The notes under the pieces were generated by a model. The model made no database searches. It was not told the DNA's origin and saw only the letters and a list, made by a program, of their open reading frames with translations. From assembly GCA_019112875.1 (NCBI GenBank), contig DXIO01000105.1, forward strand, positions 1 to 63,501: a stretch of DNA of 63,501 bases, written 5' to 3'. Shown piece after piece: positions 1 through 9,712 of this stretch. Within the stretch, counting starts at the first letter, position 1; each line of letters opens with the position of its first letter. Source of the DNA: Candidatus Aquabacterium excrementipullorum (lineage in GTDB: Bacteria > Pseudomonadota > Gammaproteobacteria > Burkholderiales > Burkholderiaceae_C). The position numbers were made by a program, and so were the translations under genes.

Positions 1-1600
1 CGTCGTTGGTGCCGTCGCCGGTCATGGCCACGAGGCGGCCTTCGGCCTGGTGGCTGCGGATCAGCTTGAGCTTGTCTTCCGGCGTGGCCTCGGCCAGGAA
101 GTCGTCCACGCCGGCCTCGGCGGCGATGGCGGCGGCCGTCAGGCGGTTGTCGCCCGTCACCATCACCGTCTTGATGCCCATGCGGCGCAGCTCGGCGAAG
201 CGCTCCTTGATGCCGCCCTTGACGATGTCTTTGAGCTCGATGGCGCCCAGCACGCGCGTGCCGTGGGCCACGACCAGCGGCGTGCCGCCCCGGCGCGAGA
301 TCTCGTCCACGGCCTGGGACACCTGGGCGGGGTAGTGGCCGCCCAGCGATTCCACATGCTTGCGGATCGCCTCGGCCGCGCCCTTGCGGATGGCCACCGG
401 CTGGCCATCGGCGCCGGGCAGGTCCACGCCGCTCATGCGCGTCTGTGCCGAGAAATGCACGAAGCTCGCGCCCAGCGTCGTCACCTGGCGCTCGCGCAGC
501 TGGAACTGCTGCTTGGCCAGCACGACGATGCTGCGGCCCTCGGGCGTCTCGTCGGCCAGCGAGGCGAGCTGCGCGCCGTCGGCCAGCTCCTGCGGCGACA
601 CGCCGGGCGCGGGCACGAAGGCGGCGGCCTGGCGGTTGCCCAGCGTGATGGTGCCGGTCTTGTCCAGCAGCAGCACGTCCACGTCGCCAGCGGCCTCCAC
701 GGCGCGGCCCGAGGTGGCGATCACGTTGGCCTGCATCATGCGGCTCATGCCGGCCACGCCCACGGCCGACAGCAACCCGGCGATGGTGGTGGGGATCAGG
801 CACACCAGCAGTGCCACCAGCACGGTGATGGGCACAGGCGAGCCCGACCCGGAAGCCTGCACGCCGAACATCGAAAACGGCAGCAGCGTCACCGTGACCA
901 CCAGGAACACGATGGTCAGCGCCACCAGCAAAATGGTCAGCGCGATCTCGTTGGGCGTCTTGTGGCGCTTGGCGTTCTCCACCATGGCGATCATGCGGTC
1001 GACGAAGGTCTCGCCGGGGTTGACGGTGACCCGCACCACCACCCAATCGGACAGCACGCGCGTGCCGCCCGTCACGGCCGAGAAATCGCCGCCGGATTCG
1101 CGGATCACCGGCGCCGATTCGCCGGTGATGGCGCTCTCGTCCACCGAGGCCACGCCCTCGATCACCTCGCCATCGGCGGGCACGGTGTCGCCGGCCTGCA
1201 CCAGCACGACATCGCCCTTGCGCAGTTGGTCGGCCTCGATGGGATGGAACTGTGAACCAAAGCGCGGCTCATGCAGCTTCTTGGCCCAGGTCTGCTTTTT
1301 CAGGCCGCGCAGCGAGGCCGCCTGGGCCTTGCTGCGGCCCTCGGCCAGGGCTTCCGCGAAGTTGGCGAACAGCAGCGTGAACCACAGCCACAGGGCGATG
1401 GCCAGGATGAAGCCGGCGGGCGCCTCGCCGTGGCCGCCCAAGGCATGCAGCCACAGGCCCGTGGTGAGGATCGCGCCCACGTAGACGACGAACATCACGG
1501 GGTTGCGCCACTGCACCTGGGGGGCCAGCTTGCGGAAGGCATCGAGCACGGCGGGGCGCAGCAGCGCGGGATCGAACAGGGTGAAGGTCTTGCGGGTCAT
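1..1600 (-). CDS. kdpB: KdpB, catalytic subunit of the potassium-transporting P-type ATPase (3' end outside window)
   Basis: This is the ATP-hydrolysing subunit of the high-affinity KdpFABC potassium pump in the inner membrane. The reading frame starts with an ATG at 1600 ([10 protein letters not shown]) and stays open to the window edge, giving about 533 of the family's roughly 690 residues. The P-type signatures are visible: an ITGESAPVI actuator-loop motif and the phosphorylation motif DKTGT, whose aspartate is residue 313. The nucleotide-binding domain end and the last membrane helices are missing because the window stops. It lies 69 bp downstream of kdpA in the same orientation, in the usual kdpFAB order; kdpC is expected just outside. 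Confidence is very high. Confidence 0.97.
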   Translation of the reverse strand, partial: MTRKTFTLFDPALLRPAVLDAFRKLAPQVQWRNPVMFVVYVGAILTTGLWLHALGGHGEAPAGFILAIALWLWFTLLFANFAEALAEGRSKAQAASLRGLKKQTWAKKLHEPRFGSQFHPIEADQLRKGDVVLVQAGDTVPADGEVIEGVASVDESAITGESAPVIRESGGDFSAVTGGTRVLSDWVVVRVTVNPGETFVDRMIAMVENAKRHKTPNEIALTILLVALTIVFLVVTVTLLPFSMFGVQASGSGSPVPITVLVALLVCLIPTTIAGLLSAVGVAGMSRMMQANVIATSGRAVEAAGDVDVLLLDKTGTITLGNRQAAAFVPAPGVSPQELADGAQLASLADETPEGRSIVVLAKQQFQLRERQVTTLGASFVHFSAQTRMSGVDLPGADGQPVAIRKGAAEAIRKHVESLGGHYPAQVSQAVDEISRRGGTPLVVAHGTRVLGAIELKDIVKGGIKERFAELRRMGIKTVMVTGDNRLTAAAIAAEAGVDDFLAEATPEDKLKLIRSHQAEGRLVAMTGDGTND

Positions 1601-1669
1601 GATGGATGGCTCATGAACGGTTTCAGGCATCGGGATGCGATGGAGGTGGTCGGGCGTGATCAAGGCTGG

Positions 1670-3358
1670 TCAGTGTGAAAACAGCATCAGGTGCTCGACC
1701 ACCGGGCCCAAAGCCAGCGCCGGCACGTAGTTCAGCAGGCCCACCAGCAGCACGCTGCCGATCAGCAGCACCACGAACAGCGGGCCATGCGTGGGCAGGG
1801 TGCCGACGGTGACGGCCAAGCGCTTCTTGGCGGCCAGGCTGCCGGCGATCGCCAGCACCGGCACGATCACGCCGAAGCGGCCCAGCCACATGGCGATGCC
1901 CAGCAGCGCGTTGTAGAAGGGCGTGTTGCTTGAGAGGCCCGCGAAGGCGCTGCCGTTGTTGTTGGCCGCCGAGGTGAAGGCGTAGAGGATCTCGGTGAAA
2001 CCGTGCGCGCCCGGGTTGGCGACACCGGCCTGGCCTGCGGGCGACAGCACCGCCACCGCCGTGCCGGCCAGCACCAGCACCGGTGTGACCAGGATGGCGA
2101 TGGCCACCATCTTCATCTCGAAGGTCTCGATCTTCTTGCCCAGGTACTCGGGCGTGCGGCCGATCATCAGCCCGGCGATGAACACCGCCAGGATCGCGAA
2201 GACCAGCATGCCGTACAGGCCCGTGCCCACGCCGCCGAAGACCACCTCGCCGAGTTGCATCAGCACCAGCGGGATGGCGCCGCCCAGCGGCATGAAGGCA
2301 TCGTGCATGGCGTTGACGGCGCCGCAGGAGGCGGCCGTGGTCACCGCGGCGAACAGGGCCGAGGCTTCCAGGCCGAAGCGCCATTCCTTGCCTTCCAGGT
2401 TGCCGCCAGCCACGTCCACGCCGAGCGCGGCCAGGCGCGGGTTGCCCTGCGCCTCGTAGTGCGTGCCCAGCACCACGGCCACCGCGAACAGCGCCGTCAT
2501 CGCGGCCAGCACGGCCCAGCCCTGGCGCATGTCGCCCACCACGCGGCCGAACACGAAACACAGCGCCGCCGGGATCAGGAAGATGGCCAGCATCTGCGCA
2601 AAGTTGCTCAGCGCCGTGGGGTTCTCATAAGGGTGGGCCGAGTTGGCGTTGAAGAAGCCGCCACCGTTGGTGCCCAGCATCTTGATGGCCTCTTGTGAGG
2701 CGACCGGGCCCATGGCGAGCGTCTGCGTGGGGCTCTCCAGCGTGGCCACGTCTTGATACGGCGCGAAAGTCTGGATCGCGCCCTGGCCCACGAAGAAAAC
2801 GGCCAGCAGCAGCGACAGCGGCAGCAGGATCCACAAGGTGACGCGGGTCAGATCCGCCCACGCATTGCCCACGCTGGCCGCGCCGTGCCGCGCGAAGCCC
2901 CGGATCAGCGCCATCACCACGGCGATGCCGGTGGCGGCCGACAGGAAGTTCTGCACCGTGAGCGCCAGCATCTGCGTGAGGTAGCTCATCGTGGCCTCGC
3001 CCGCGTAGCCCTGCCAGTTGGTGTTGGCCACGAAGCTGATGGCGGTGTTGAAGGCCGAATCGGGGCTGACAGCGCCAAAGCCCTGCGGGTTCAGCGGCAG
3101 CCAGCCCTGCAGGCGCTGCAGCGCATACACCGCGATCACGCCCAGCACGTTGAACAGCAGCAGGGCCAGGGCGTAGCACTGCCAGCCCATGTCCTGCTCG
3201 GGGCGCACACCGGCCAGCCGGTACAAGGGGGCCTCGATGCGCGCCGCCCAGCGCGCGCGGCCTTCCATCACGTGGGTGATGGCGGCGGCCAGTGGCCAGG
3301 CCAGGGCCAGCAGCACCGTCAGGAAGGCGGCCAGGAGGAGCCATGCGGTGGTGTTCAC
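1670..3358 (-). CDS. kdpA: KdpA, potassium-binding channel subunit of the Kdp ATPase
   Basis: KdpA selects potassium at the periplasmic face and hands it to KdpB. The protein is 562 residues, close to the 557 of E. coli. I chose the GTG start at 3358 ([13 protein letters not shown]) because it overlaps the TGA of kdpF (GTGA) and gives the normal N-terminus; a longer upstream reading exists but would cover kdpF. Four pore-loop regions typical of the family are seen, including [36 protein letters not shown] and [12 protein letters not shown]. Many hydrophobic helices separate them. The ending LMLFSH directly precedes the kdpB leader. Expression is probably induced by low potassium, as in the family; no KdpDE genes are in the window. 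Confidence 0.97.
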   Translation of the reverse strand: MNTTAWLLLAAFLTVLLALAWPLAAAITHVMEGRARWAARIEAPLYRLAGVRPEQDMGWQCYALALLLFNVLGVIAVYALQRLQGWLPLNPQGFGAVSPDSAFNTAISFVANTNWQGYAGEATMSYLTQMLALTVQNFLSAATGIAVVMALIRGFARHGAASVGNAWADLTRVTLWILLPLSLLLAVFFVGQGAIQTFAPYQDVATLESPTQTLAMGPVASQEAIKMLGTNGGGFFNANSAHPYENPTALSNFAQMLAIFLIPAALCFVFGRVVGDMRQGWAVLAAMTALFAVAVVLGTHYEAQGNPRLAALGVDVAGGNLEGKEWRFGLEASALFAAVTTAASCGAVNAMHDAFMPLGGAIPLVLMQLGEVVFGGVGTGLYGMLVFAILAVFIAGLMIGRTPEYLGKKIETFEMKMVAIAILVTPVLVLAGTAVAVLSPAGQAGVANPGAHGFTEILYAFTSAANNNGSAFAGLSSNTPFYNALLGIAMWLGRFGVIVPVLAIAGSLAAKKRLAVTVGTLPTHGPLFVVLLIGSVLLVGLLNYVPALALGPVVEHLMLFSH

Positions 3359-3447
3359 GTGAAATCCTCCGGGTTCAGGAGGGCGGCCACCAGGTAGACC
3401 AGCAGGGCCAGGGCCACCATGGCGCACAGGGCGTAGAGGGCGCTCAT
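3355..3447 (-). CDS. kdpF: KdpF, small stabilising subunit of the Kdp ATPase
   Basis: A 30-residue single-helix peptide ([20 protein letters not shown]...) that ends in LLNPEDFT. Length and the C-terminal NPE(D/R)F motif match KdpF, which in E. coli is 29 residues and stabilises the complex in the membrane. A good ribosome site (GGAGG) precedes its ATG. Its TGA overlaps the GTG of kdpA and its ATG overlaps the stop of the upstream 34-residue peptide, so the three are translationally coupled. The gene is short enough that automated callers often miss it. Confidence 0.9.
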   Translation of the reverse strand: MSALYALCAMVALALLVYLVAALLNPEDFT

Positions 3448-3548
3448 GAGCGGCCTCCGCGAGGGGCTTGCAGGCGGGCGCAGCCCGCGGCCAGCCCCCA
3501 GATCGCCGCAGCCAGGGTTACCGCCAGCAGGGTGTAGATGAAGTCCAT
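3444..3548 (-). CDS. 34-residue hydrophobic leader peptide of the kdp operon
   Basis: A short reading frame starting [20 protein letters not shown] and continuing with a Cys-containing segment (AGCARL) and a basic tail (RGGRS). One membrane helix spans about residues 3-21. An AAGGA ribosome site lies 5-10 nt before the ATG, and its stop overlaps the kdpF start in an ATGA junction. Small uncharacterised membrane peptides are found before kdpF in other proteobacteria, so this may be an extra Kdp accessory peptide or may serve only to couple translation. Function is unknown; the coding call rests on ribosome site, overlap and hydrophobicity. Confidence 0.65.
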   Translation of the reverse strand: MDFIYTLLAVTLAAAIWGLAAGCARLQAPRGGRS

Positions 3549-3656
3549 GTCGGGATCCTTCTTGATCTTGTGATCGACGAAGGGATCGTAGAAATGGGCG
3601 CCTCAAAACGGCGGCAAGTTTTGAAGGGGCGGCATCAAGATTCCGTCAAGACGGCG

Positions 3657-3714
3657 GTGTCAGGCGTGCGTTCAGCGGGCGATGCCTGACAGTCGAATAG
3701 GCATTGCCTGACAC
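3657..3714. promoter_or_regulatory. Repeated TGCCTGACA element between kdp and the sorbosone dehydrogenase gene
   Basis: Within the 220-bp divergent gap 3549-3768, GTGTCAGGC (3657-3665) is followed by inverted copies GCCTGACA (3684-3691) and GCCTGACAC (3706-3714). The last two are direct repeats of TGCCTGACA exactly 22 bp apart, two helical turns. This looks like an operator for a dimeric or tandem-binding regulator and could serve either direction. The rest of the gap shows no gene or clear sigma-70 promoter to me. Confidence 0.45.
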
Positions 3715-3768
3715 GCTCGGGAGGATTGGCGCGTCACACTGCCCTGATCTGGAACACCGGGATCCCCC

Positions 3769-5205
3769 ATGCCCTTCATGCACCTGCCCCGCCCTGTCCG
3801 TGTGGGCATCGTCGGCTCGCTGGCCCTGGCCGTCGTGGCCGTGGCCGCCCTGGAACCCAAGCTGGCCCAGGCGCAGAAAGCCGACGCGGCCTCTACCCCG
3901 TCGTCCGCCGCTGGCGGCAAAGATGCCGGCGCCATCGGCTACGGCCCCAACCCCAAGTTGCCCGCGCCCGAGAAATCGCTGATCCCCACGGTGAACATCG
4001 CCAAGGCCACGGGCTGGCCAGCCGGTGTCAAGCCCACCCCGGCCGCCGGCCTGCAAGTGCAGGCCTTCGCCACCGGTCTGGCCCATCCGCGCTGGCTGCT
4101 CGTGCTGCCCAATGGCGATGTGCTGGTGGCAGAGACCAACGCGCCGCCCAAGCCCGAAGACAGCAAGGGCATCAAGGGCAAGGTGATGAAGCTGGTGCAA
4201 AAGCGCGCTGGCGCCGGCGTGGAAAGCCCCAACCGCATCACCTTGCTGCGCGATGCCGATGGCGACGGCGTGGCCGAGACCAAGCACGAGTTCCTCAAGG
4301 GTTTGAACTCGCCTTTCGGTTTGGCCCTGGTGGGCAACAGCCTGTACGTGGCCAACACCGATGCCATCGTGCGCTTCCCGTACAAGGCGGGCCAGACCAG
4401 CATCACCGAACAGCCCGAGAAGATCGTGGACCTGCCCGGCGGCCCCATCAACCACCACTGGACGAAGAACATCATCGCCAGCAAGGATGGCAGCAAGCTC
4501 TACGCCACGGCCGGCTCCAACAGCAACGTGGCCGAAAACGGCATCGAGGCCGAGGAAGGCCGCGCCGCCATCTGGGAAGTGGACCTCAAGAAGAAGACCA
4601 AGCGCCTGTTCGCCACCGGTCTGCGCAACCCCAACGGCCTGGCCTGGGAGCCCACCAGCGGCGCGCTGTGGACGGTCGTCAACGAGCGCGACGAACTGGG
4701 CAACGACCTGGTGCCCGACTACATGACCTCGGTGAAGGACGGCGCCTTCTACGGCTGGCCCTACAGCTACTTCGGCGGCCACGTGGACGAGCGCGTCAAG
4801 CCTCAACGCCCCGACCTGGTCGCCAAGGCCGTGGTGCCCGACTATGCGTTGGGCTCGCACACCGCCTCGCTGGGCCTGGCCTTCGCGGAGGGCAACAACC
4901 TGCCCGCCAACTTCCGCAGCGGCGTCTTCATCGGCCAGCACGGCTCGTGGAACCGCAAGCCCCGCAGTGGCTACAAGGTGGTCTACGTGCCCTTCGCGGG
5001 CGGCAAGCCCAGCGGCCAGCCCGTCGACGTGCTGACCGGCTTCCTGCAGGACGACGACGCCCGCGGCCGCCCGGTGGGCGTGGTCTTCGACAAGAAGGGC
5101 GCGCTGCTCGTGGCCGACGACGTGGGCAACGCCATCTGGCGCGTCTCCGGCACCACGGCGCCCGCAGCTTCCTCGGCATCCACTTCACCCAAGGACCGGC
5201 CATGA
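3769..5205 (+). CDS. Secreted PQQ-type sugar dehydrogenase, L-sorbosone dehydrogenase family
   Basis: A 478-residue periplasmic protein. An N-terminal signal sequence of about 35 residues (hydrophobic [17 protein letters not shown]) precedes a six-bladed beta-propeller of the PQQ-dependent glucose/sorbosone dehydrogenase superfamily. Family-like stretches are [30 protein letters not shown] and [15 protein letters not shown] near the cofactor and substrate site, and a closing [17 protein letters not shown] blade. The family oxidises aldoses or sorbosone and passes electrons to quinones or cytochromes; the real substrate cannot be told here. Its stop overlaps the ATG of the catalase-like gene (ATGA), so the two are made together. 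It is divergent from kdp. Confidence 0.85.
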   Translation: MPFMHLPRPVRVGIVGSLALAVVAVAALEPKLAQAQKADAASTPSSAAGGKDAGAIGYGPNPKLPAPEKSLIPTVNIAKATGWPAGVKPTPAAGLQVQAFATGLAHPRWLLVLPNGDVLVAETNAPPKPEDSKGIKGKVMKLVQKRAGAGVESPNRITLLRDADGDGVAETKHEFLKGLNSPFGLALVGNSLYVANTDAIVRFPYKAGQTSITEQPEKIVDLPGGPINHHWTKNIIASKDGSKLYATAGSNSNVAENGIEAEEGRAAIWEVDLKKKTKRLFATGLRNPNGLAWEPTSGALWTVVNERDELGNDLVPDYMTSVKDGAFYGWPYSYFGGHVDERVKPQRPDLVAKAVVPDYALGSHTASLGLAFAEGNNLPANFRSGVFIGQHGSWNRKPRSGYKVVYVPFAGGKPSGQPVDVLTGFLQDDDARGRPVGVVFDKKGALLVADDVGNAIWRVSGTTAPAASSASTSPKDRP

Positions 5206-6359
5206 CCCTCACCGCCCATCCGGAGGCCGCCTCCGCCGCCGACACCCTGGCCCGCTGGTCGCAGGAGCCGTTGGAGTTCCGCCCCGAGATGGAGCGCATC
5301 GACGATGACGAGGCCGACGTGGCCATCGCCATCGGCCGCACCATGCGCGGCATCGCCGAGACCGTGCTGCACGACCAGGGCCAGGCCGAGCGGGGCGTGC
5401 ACGCCAAGTCGCATGGCATCGTGATCGGCGAGCTGCGCGTGCACGAAGGCCTGCCGCCCGCGCTGGCCCAGGGCCTGTTCGCCAAGGCCGCCACCTACTC
5501 GGTGGTGATGCGCCTGTCCACCATCCCTGGCGATGTGCTGGACGACCGTGTGTCCGTGCCGCGTGGTCTGGCGATCAAGGTGGTGGGCGTGCCCGGCGAG
5601 CGCCTGCCCGGCAGCGAGGGCGATGTCACGCAGGATTTCCTGATGGTGGACGCGCCGACCTTCGGCCAGGCCACCCCGCGCGAGTTCCTGCAAGGGCTCA
5701 AGGGCCTGGCCGCCACCACCGACAAGGTGCCCGCGCTCAAGCGTGGGCTGTCGACCTTCCTGCGCGGGGCCGAGAAGACGCTGGAGGCCGTGGGCCTGGA
5801 AAGCGCGCTGCTCAAGACCCTGGGCGGCCATCCCAACACGCACATCCTGGGCGAGACCTTCTACACGCAGCTGCCACTGCTCTATGGCCGCCACATCGCC
5901 AAGCTGAGCCTGGCACCGGTGTCCGACCACCTGCTGGCGCTCAAGGGCGTGACGCTGGATGCCTTCGAGGCGAACGGTTCACCCAACCCGCTGCGCGACG
6001 CGGTGATCGACCACTTCCAGCACCATGGCGGCCAGTGGGAGCTGCGCGCGCAGCTGTGCACCAACCTGCAGGGCATGCCCATCGAGGATGGTTCGGTGAC
6101 GTGGTCCGAGAGCGAGAGCCCCTATGTGACCGTGGCGACGCTGGACGCCGGCCTGCAGGACGTCTGGAGCAACGGCCGAGTCGCGCAAGTCGATTTAGGC
6201 ATGTCCTTCTCGCCCTGGCACGGCCTGGCCGCGCACCGGCCATTGGGCGCGCTCAACCGCGTGCGCAAGCCGGCCTACGAGATGTCGGCCAAATACCGCG
6301 CGCAGGCCAACGGGCAGGTGATCCGCGAACCGCGCTCGCGCGACGATCTGCCGGCCTGA
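5202..6359 (+). CDS. Catalase-family heme protein
   Basis: A 385-residue protein of the short catalase-like family (SrpA/catalase family), without the signal sequence and C-terminal domain of larger catalases. The distal-histidine region reads [18 protein letters not shown] (compare the HAKG segment of true catalases). It is followed by [12 protein letters not shown] and [11 protein letters not shown], which line the heme pocket in the family, and the tail contains [20 protein letters not shown]. These proteins bind heme and may be peroxidases or weak catalases. The ATG overlaps the dehydrogenase stop by 4 bp, so a shared oxidative role is plausible. A much longer upstream reading in this frame only shadows the dehydrogenase and was discarded. 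Confidence 0.85.
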   Translation: MTLTAHPEAASAADTLARWSQEPLEFRPEMERIDDDEADVAIAIGRTMRGIAETVLHDQGQAERGVHAKSHGIVIGELRVHEGLPPALAQGLFAKAATYSVVMRLSTIPGDVLDDRVSVPRGLAIKVVGVPGERLPGSEGDVTQDFLMVDAPTFGQATPREFLQGLKGLAATTDKVPALKRGLSTFLRGAEKTLEAVGLESALLKTLGGHPNTHILGETFYTQLPLLYGRHIAKLSLAPVSDHLLALKGVTLDAFEANGSPNPLRDAVIDHFQHHGGQWELRAQLCTNLQGMPIEDGSVTWSESESPYVTVATLDAGLQDVWSNGRVAQVDLGMSFSPWHGLAAHRPLGALNRVRKPAYEMSAKYRAQANGQVIREPRSRDDLPA

Positions 6360-7379
6360 TCAGTCCTGCGTCGGGCGCTGGCGAAAGCGCGCCGGCGTCA
6401 TGCCCTGCCAGCGCTGGAAGGCGCGGATGAAGGCGGCGGCCTCGGCATAGCCCAGTTGCTGCGCGATGGCCTCCACGGCCAAGGTGGTGTGGGCCAGCAG
6501 ATGCCGCGCCTTGGCATGGCGCGCATCGGCCAGCAGGTCGCGGAAGTTGTGCCCCTCGTCGGCCAGCTGGCGGCGCAGGCTGCGCTCCGACAGGCCCAGC
6601 GCCTTGGCCACGTCCTCCGAGGCCGGGAACTCGCCATTGAACAGGCCCAGGTGGGCCTTCACGCGTTCTGCCATGCCCGCTTGTGCTTCTTCGGCCTGCT
6701 GCGTCTGCAACTGCTGATCGCACATGGCGCGGTACATCGCATGCGCCGCCGGGTCGGCGCTGGGAAAGCGCAGCTGCAGGTGCTCGTTGCGCAGCCAGAA
6801 GCGCGCCTCGGGCTCGCCGAAGCGCACGGGCGCGTTGAAGTAGGCCTCGTACTCGGCCGCCTGCGGCGGGCGCGGGTAGGGCATGTCGATGCGCTCGGCG
6901 TGGATGTCCAGGCCCATCGTGGCCTGCATGTCGCGCACCATCTTGTAGGTGCCGGACACCTCGCCATCGACGCGGAAGCGGAAGGCGTTCGGCGCCATCG
7001 CCATGGGCGACAGCACGAGCGCGCTCAGTCGCTCGCCCGGCGCCAGCCGCAGCGTGCCGAACAGGTAGGTCAGGCGCTGGTACTTCACGCCCATCTGGAA
7101 GGCCTCCCACGCATTGGCGCAGGTCATGATCAGCATCACCAGCGGCCCGTAGCCGGCCAGGCCATAGAAGCCGCCCAGGCGCAGGCCCAGCATCGGGTCG
7201 TGCAGCTGGTCGGCCAGGTCGGCGTAGATGCGCAATTCGCGTGCGCGCTCGATGCGGGCGCTCGGGTCCAGCCGGTCCGCGTCCAGGCCGTGCCTGCGCA
7301 GCACGGGGCCCGGGTCCTCGCCCAGTTGCTTCAAGCCCTGCACCATGTAGATCAGGCCGAGGATGGATCGCGTGCTCAT
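6360..7379 (-). CDS. AraC-family transcriptional regulator with arabinose-binding-like N-domain
   Basis: A 339-residue regulator. Residues 1-200 form an effector domain of the OruR/ArgR-like type (GLRLGGFYGLAGYGPLVML), and about residues 230-335 form two helix-turn-helix motifs (DVAKALGLSERSLRRQL; EAIAQQLGYAEAAAFIRAFQ), ending in the typical WQGMTPARFR. It is convergent with the catalase gene, with the stop codons abutting, and divergent from the flavin monooxygenase across a 174-bp gap. The divergence suggests that it controls that monooxygenase, as often seen with Baeyer-Villiger enzymes. The ligand is unknown. Confidence 0.9.
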   Translation of the reverse strand: MSTRSILGLIYMVQGLKQLGEDPGPVLRRHGLDADRLDPSARIERARELRIYADLADQLHDPMLGLRLGGFYGLAGYGPLVMLIMTCANAWEAFQMGVKYQRLTYLFGTLRLAPGERLSALVLSPMAMAPNAFRFRVDGEVSGTYKMVRDMQATMGLDIHAERIDMPYPRPPQAAEYEAYFNAPVRFGEPEARFWLRNEHLQLRFPSADPAAHAMYRAMCDQQLQTQQAEEAQAGMAERVKAHLGLFNGEFPASEDVAKALGLSERSLRRQLADEGHNFRDLLADARHAKARHLLAHTTLAVEAIAQQLGYAEAAAFIRAFQRWQGMTPARFRQRPTQD

Positions 7380-7419
7380 GTGATCGACGTCAAGGAAAGC
7401 TGGGGATGAACCCTCGAAA

Positions 7420-7447
7420 CTGGCCAGAACATGCGGGTCTGGCCGGA
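7420..7447. promoter_or_regulatory. Candidate AraC-type direct repeat upstream of the monooxygenase
   Basis: CTGGCCAGA at 7420-7428 and CTGGCCGGA at 7439-7447 are near-identical direct repeats 19 bp apart in the divergent AraC/monooxygenase gap. AraC proteins usually bind such tandem half-sites with about two turns of spacing. This is a pattern seen by eye only, and no promoter hexamers could be assigned with confidence. Confidence 0.35.
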
Positions 7448-7553
7448 AAGATCAATTTGGCGGTCGAATCTAGCATGGCCCCCCGAGGCCGGTTTGCGCA
7501 CCATCAAGTCACTGATCCGAACACCCCACCCCACCACGAGACAAGGTGACGCC

Positions 7554-9116
7554 ATGACCACGAACCCGCCCAAAGATGCACCCAAGGAGGCGCCCAGCGC
7601 CTCTTCCGTCCGCCACGTCGAGGTGGCCATCGCCGGTGCCGGTTTCGGCGGCCTGTGCATGGCCATCAAGCTGAAGGAAGCCGGCATCCAAGATTTCGTC
7701 GTGCTGGAGAAGGGCAGCGAGGTGGGCGGCACCTGGCGTGACAACCAGTACCCGGGTGCGGCCTGTGATGTGCAGTCACACATGTACTCGTACTCGTTCG
7801 CGCCCAAGAACGACTGGTCCAAGCGCTACGCCCCGTGGAGCGAGATCCAGCAGTACATGCTCGACGTGACCGAGCGCTACCAGCTGCGACCGCACATCCG
7901 TTTCGGCCAGGAGGTGACCAGCGCCGTGTTCGATGACCGCACCGGCCGCTGGACGATCAAGACCGCCGCGGGCGACACCATCAGCGCCCACCACTGGGTG
8001 CTGGCCTCGGGCCCGCTGCACGTGCCGGCCATCCCCAAGATCCCCGGCCTGGAGAATTTCAAGGGCAAGGTGATGCACTCGGCCCAGTGGGACCATGGCT
8101 ACGACCTGCGCGGCAAGAACATCGTGTCCATCGGCACCGGCGGCAGCGCCATCCAGTACGTGCCCGAGATCGCGCCGTTTGCCAAGCAGCTCTACGTGTT
8201 CCAGCGCTCGGCCGCCTGGGTGATCCCGCGTGACGAACGCGAGTACGGCCTGCTGCGCAAGAAGCTGTTCGAGGCCCTGCCCATCACGCGCACCCTGCAC
8301 CGCTGGCGCTGCTACTGGACCAACGAATCGCGCGTGTGGCCCATCTTCAACCCGTGGATGGCCAAGATCGGCGAGATGGGCCTGCGCAAGCTGGTGCGCC
8401 TGCAGGTGAAGGACCCGGCCCTGGCCGAGAAGCTCACGCCCGACTACACCCTGGGCTGCAAGCGCATCCTCATCTCCAACAAGTGGTTCCCGGCCTTCAA
8501 CCGCCCGAACGTGTCGCTCGTGACCGAGGGCATCCAGGAACTGCGCGAGCACAGCATCGTCACGCGTGACGGCGTGGAGCGCCCGGCCGACTGCGTGATC
8601 CTGGGCACGGGCTTCGTGGTCGATCCGCGCATCTACATGAAGAACTTCGAGCTGCGCGGCCGCCATGGCCACACCCTGCAAGAAGACTGGAAGACCAGCC
8701 CGACCAGCTACCTGGGCATCACCACGGCCAACTACCCCAACATGTACCAACTGGTCGGCCCGCACACGGGGCTGGGCCACAACTCCATCATCTTCATGAT
8801 CGAGGCACAGGCCGATTACATCGTCAAGTGCCTGAAGCTGGTGCAGGACCAGAAGGTGGACTACATCGACGTGCGGCCCCAGGCACAGGCGCGCTTCCTG
8901 GCCGAGGTGACGCAGGCGCTCAAGGGCACCGTGTGGCAGACCGGCTGCAAGAGCTGGTACCAGACGGCCGAGGGCATCAACTTCGCGATCTGGCCCAAAT
9001 CCACCTGGAAATACTGGCTTCAGACCCGCCACGTGAACCTGGGCGATTACGACCTGGTGTGCTGCGGTGGCGTGCGGCCCGTGCAGGTGGCGCGCAGCGA
9101 GGTGGCAACGGCTTGA
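7554..9116 (+). CDS. Flavin-containing monooxygenase, Baeyer-Villiger type
   Basis: A 520-residue NAD(P)H- and FAD-dependent oxygenase. I chose the ATG at 7554 (MTTNPPKDAP), with AAGGTG upstream; an earlier in-frame start would add about 41 unlike residues. The FAD Rossmann motif GAGFGG lies near residue 30. The fingerprint FKGKVMHSAQWD corresponds to the Baeyer-Villiger FxGxxxHxxxW(P/D) signature, and a second nucleotide motif IGTGGSAIQ binds NADPH. The enzymes insert oxygen next to a ketone to give an ester or lactone, or hydroxylate soft nucleophiles. The substrate is unknown. The divergent AraC gene is the likely regulator. Confidence 0.9.
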   Translation: MTTNPPKDAPKEAPSASSVRHVEVAIAGAGFGGLCMAIKLKEAGIQDFVVLEKGSEVGGTWRDNQYPGAACDVQSHMYSYSFAPKNDWSKRYAPWSEIQQYMLDVTERYQLRPHIRFGQEVTSAVFDDRTGRWTIKTAAGDTISAHHWVLASGPLHVPAIPKIPGLENFKGKVMHSAQWDHGYDLRGKNIVSIGTGGSAIQYVPEIAPFAKQLYVFQRSAAWVIPRDEREYGLLRKKLFEALPITRTLHRWRCYWTNESRVWPIFNPWMAKIGEMGLRKLVRLQVKDPALAEKLTPDYTLGCKRILISNKWFPAFNRPNVSLVTEGIQELREHSIVTRDGVERPADCVILGTGFVVDPRIYMKNFELRGRHGHTLQEDWKTSPTSYLGITTANYPNMYQLVGPHTGLGHNSIIFMIEAQADYIVKCLKLVQDQKVDYIDVRPQAQARFLAEVTQALKGTVWQTGCKSWYQTAEGINFAIWPKSTWKYWLQTRHVNLGDYDLVCCGGVRPVQVARSEVATA

Positions 9117-9241
9117 GTGAGGCGCACAAGGGCTTGCTGCAATGTGAATGTGGATGCCGTGAGCGCGGCCTACCGAGGGAAATAGGGATGGACAGACAAG
9201 CCCTGTCCCCCTAGCCTGCGCCCTTCTTCAAGGAGGTCGGA

Positions 9242-9712
9242 ATGGCAGGCGGTGAGACGGGCCGGCAAGTCGCTGGTTCAGTGGGGATGTGGAGGCCGGC
9301 GAAGGCTGGGATGATGGCCTTGCTGGCCCCAGTGCTTGGCATGGCGTGCAGCGCATCCGCTGCCGTGCCGCCGACCTTGCTGTGCGATGTGCGCCAGGCC
9401 GATGTCACGCGGCGCTTCGAGGCGAAGCCGACGAACGACCCGCATGGCGTGGACTCCCACGACATCGACGGACGCTTTCGCTTCAAGGCTGTCGTGGGCG
9501 GCGGCACCACGGGGGAGGCGGCCTACGTCAAGCTCTATGTGTACGACATGGCCGTGAAGGGCGCACCCGTGCTGCTGCACATGGCCACGCACCAGCCGCC
9601 CTGGCCCGCCAACCACGAGGTGCCCGCGCTCACAGGCTGGAGCCATGTCTACTCCAGCGTGCTGGGCCGCGAGCTGGTCTACGGCTGCGCCTGGCAAGGA
9701 GACGCGCCATGA
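9242..9712 (+). CDS. Secreted protein of unknown function, coupled to the CapA-like gene
   Basis: A 156-residue protein preceded by a strong ribosome site (AAGGAGG, 5-6 nt before the ATG). A hydrophobic segment at about residues 23-40 (MMALLAPVLGMACSASAA) looks like a signal sequence, so the mature protein is about 115 residues with two cysteines (LLCDVRQ and VYGCAWQ) that could form a disulfide. I do not recognise a domain. Its stop overlaps the start of the CapA-like gene by 4 bp, so the two probably act in the same envelope process. The 125-bp gap before it contains a hairpin without a T-run (9184-9212). Confidence 0.7.
   Translation: MAGGETGRQVAGSVGMWRPAKAGMMALLAPVLGMACSASAAVPPTLLCDVRQADVTRRFEAKPTNDPHGVDSHDIDGRFRFKAVVGGGTTGEAAYVKLYVYDMAVKGAPVLLHMATHQPPWPANHEVPALTGWSHVYSSVLGRELVYGCAWQGDAP

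Noticed and set aside
3726-5201. Upstream in-frame extension of the catalase gene (877 residues in all)
   Set aside because: This stretch is the sorbosone dehydrogenase gene in another frame; the residues are Arg/Gln-rich and unlike any protein.
7420-7447. The AraC direct repeat as strong evidence of regulation
   Set aside because: Kept only as a weak candidate feature; two 9-bp copies in GC-rich DNA can occur by chance and no promoter hexamers could be placed next to them.
9184-9212. Hairpin after the monooxygenase gene as terminator
   Set aside because: GGACAG pairs with CTGTCC, but the outer stem is bulged and no T-run follows.
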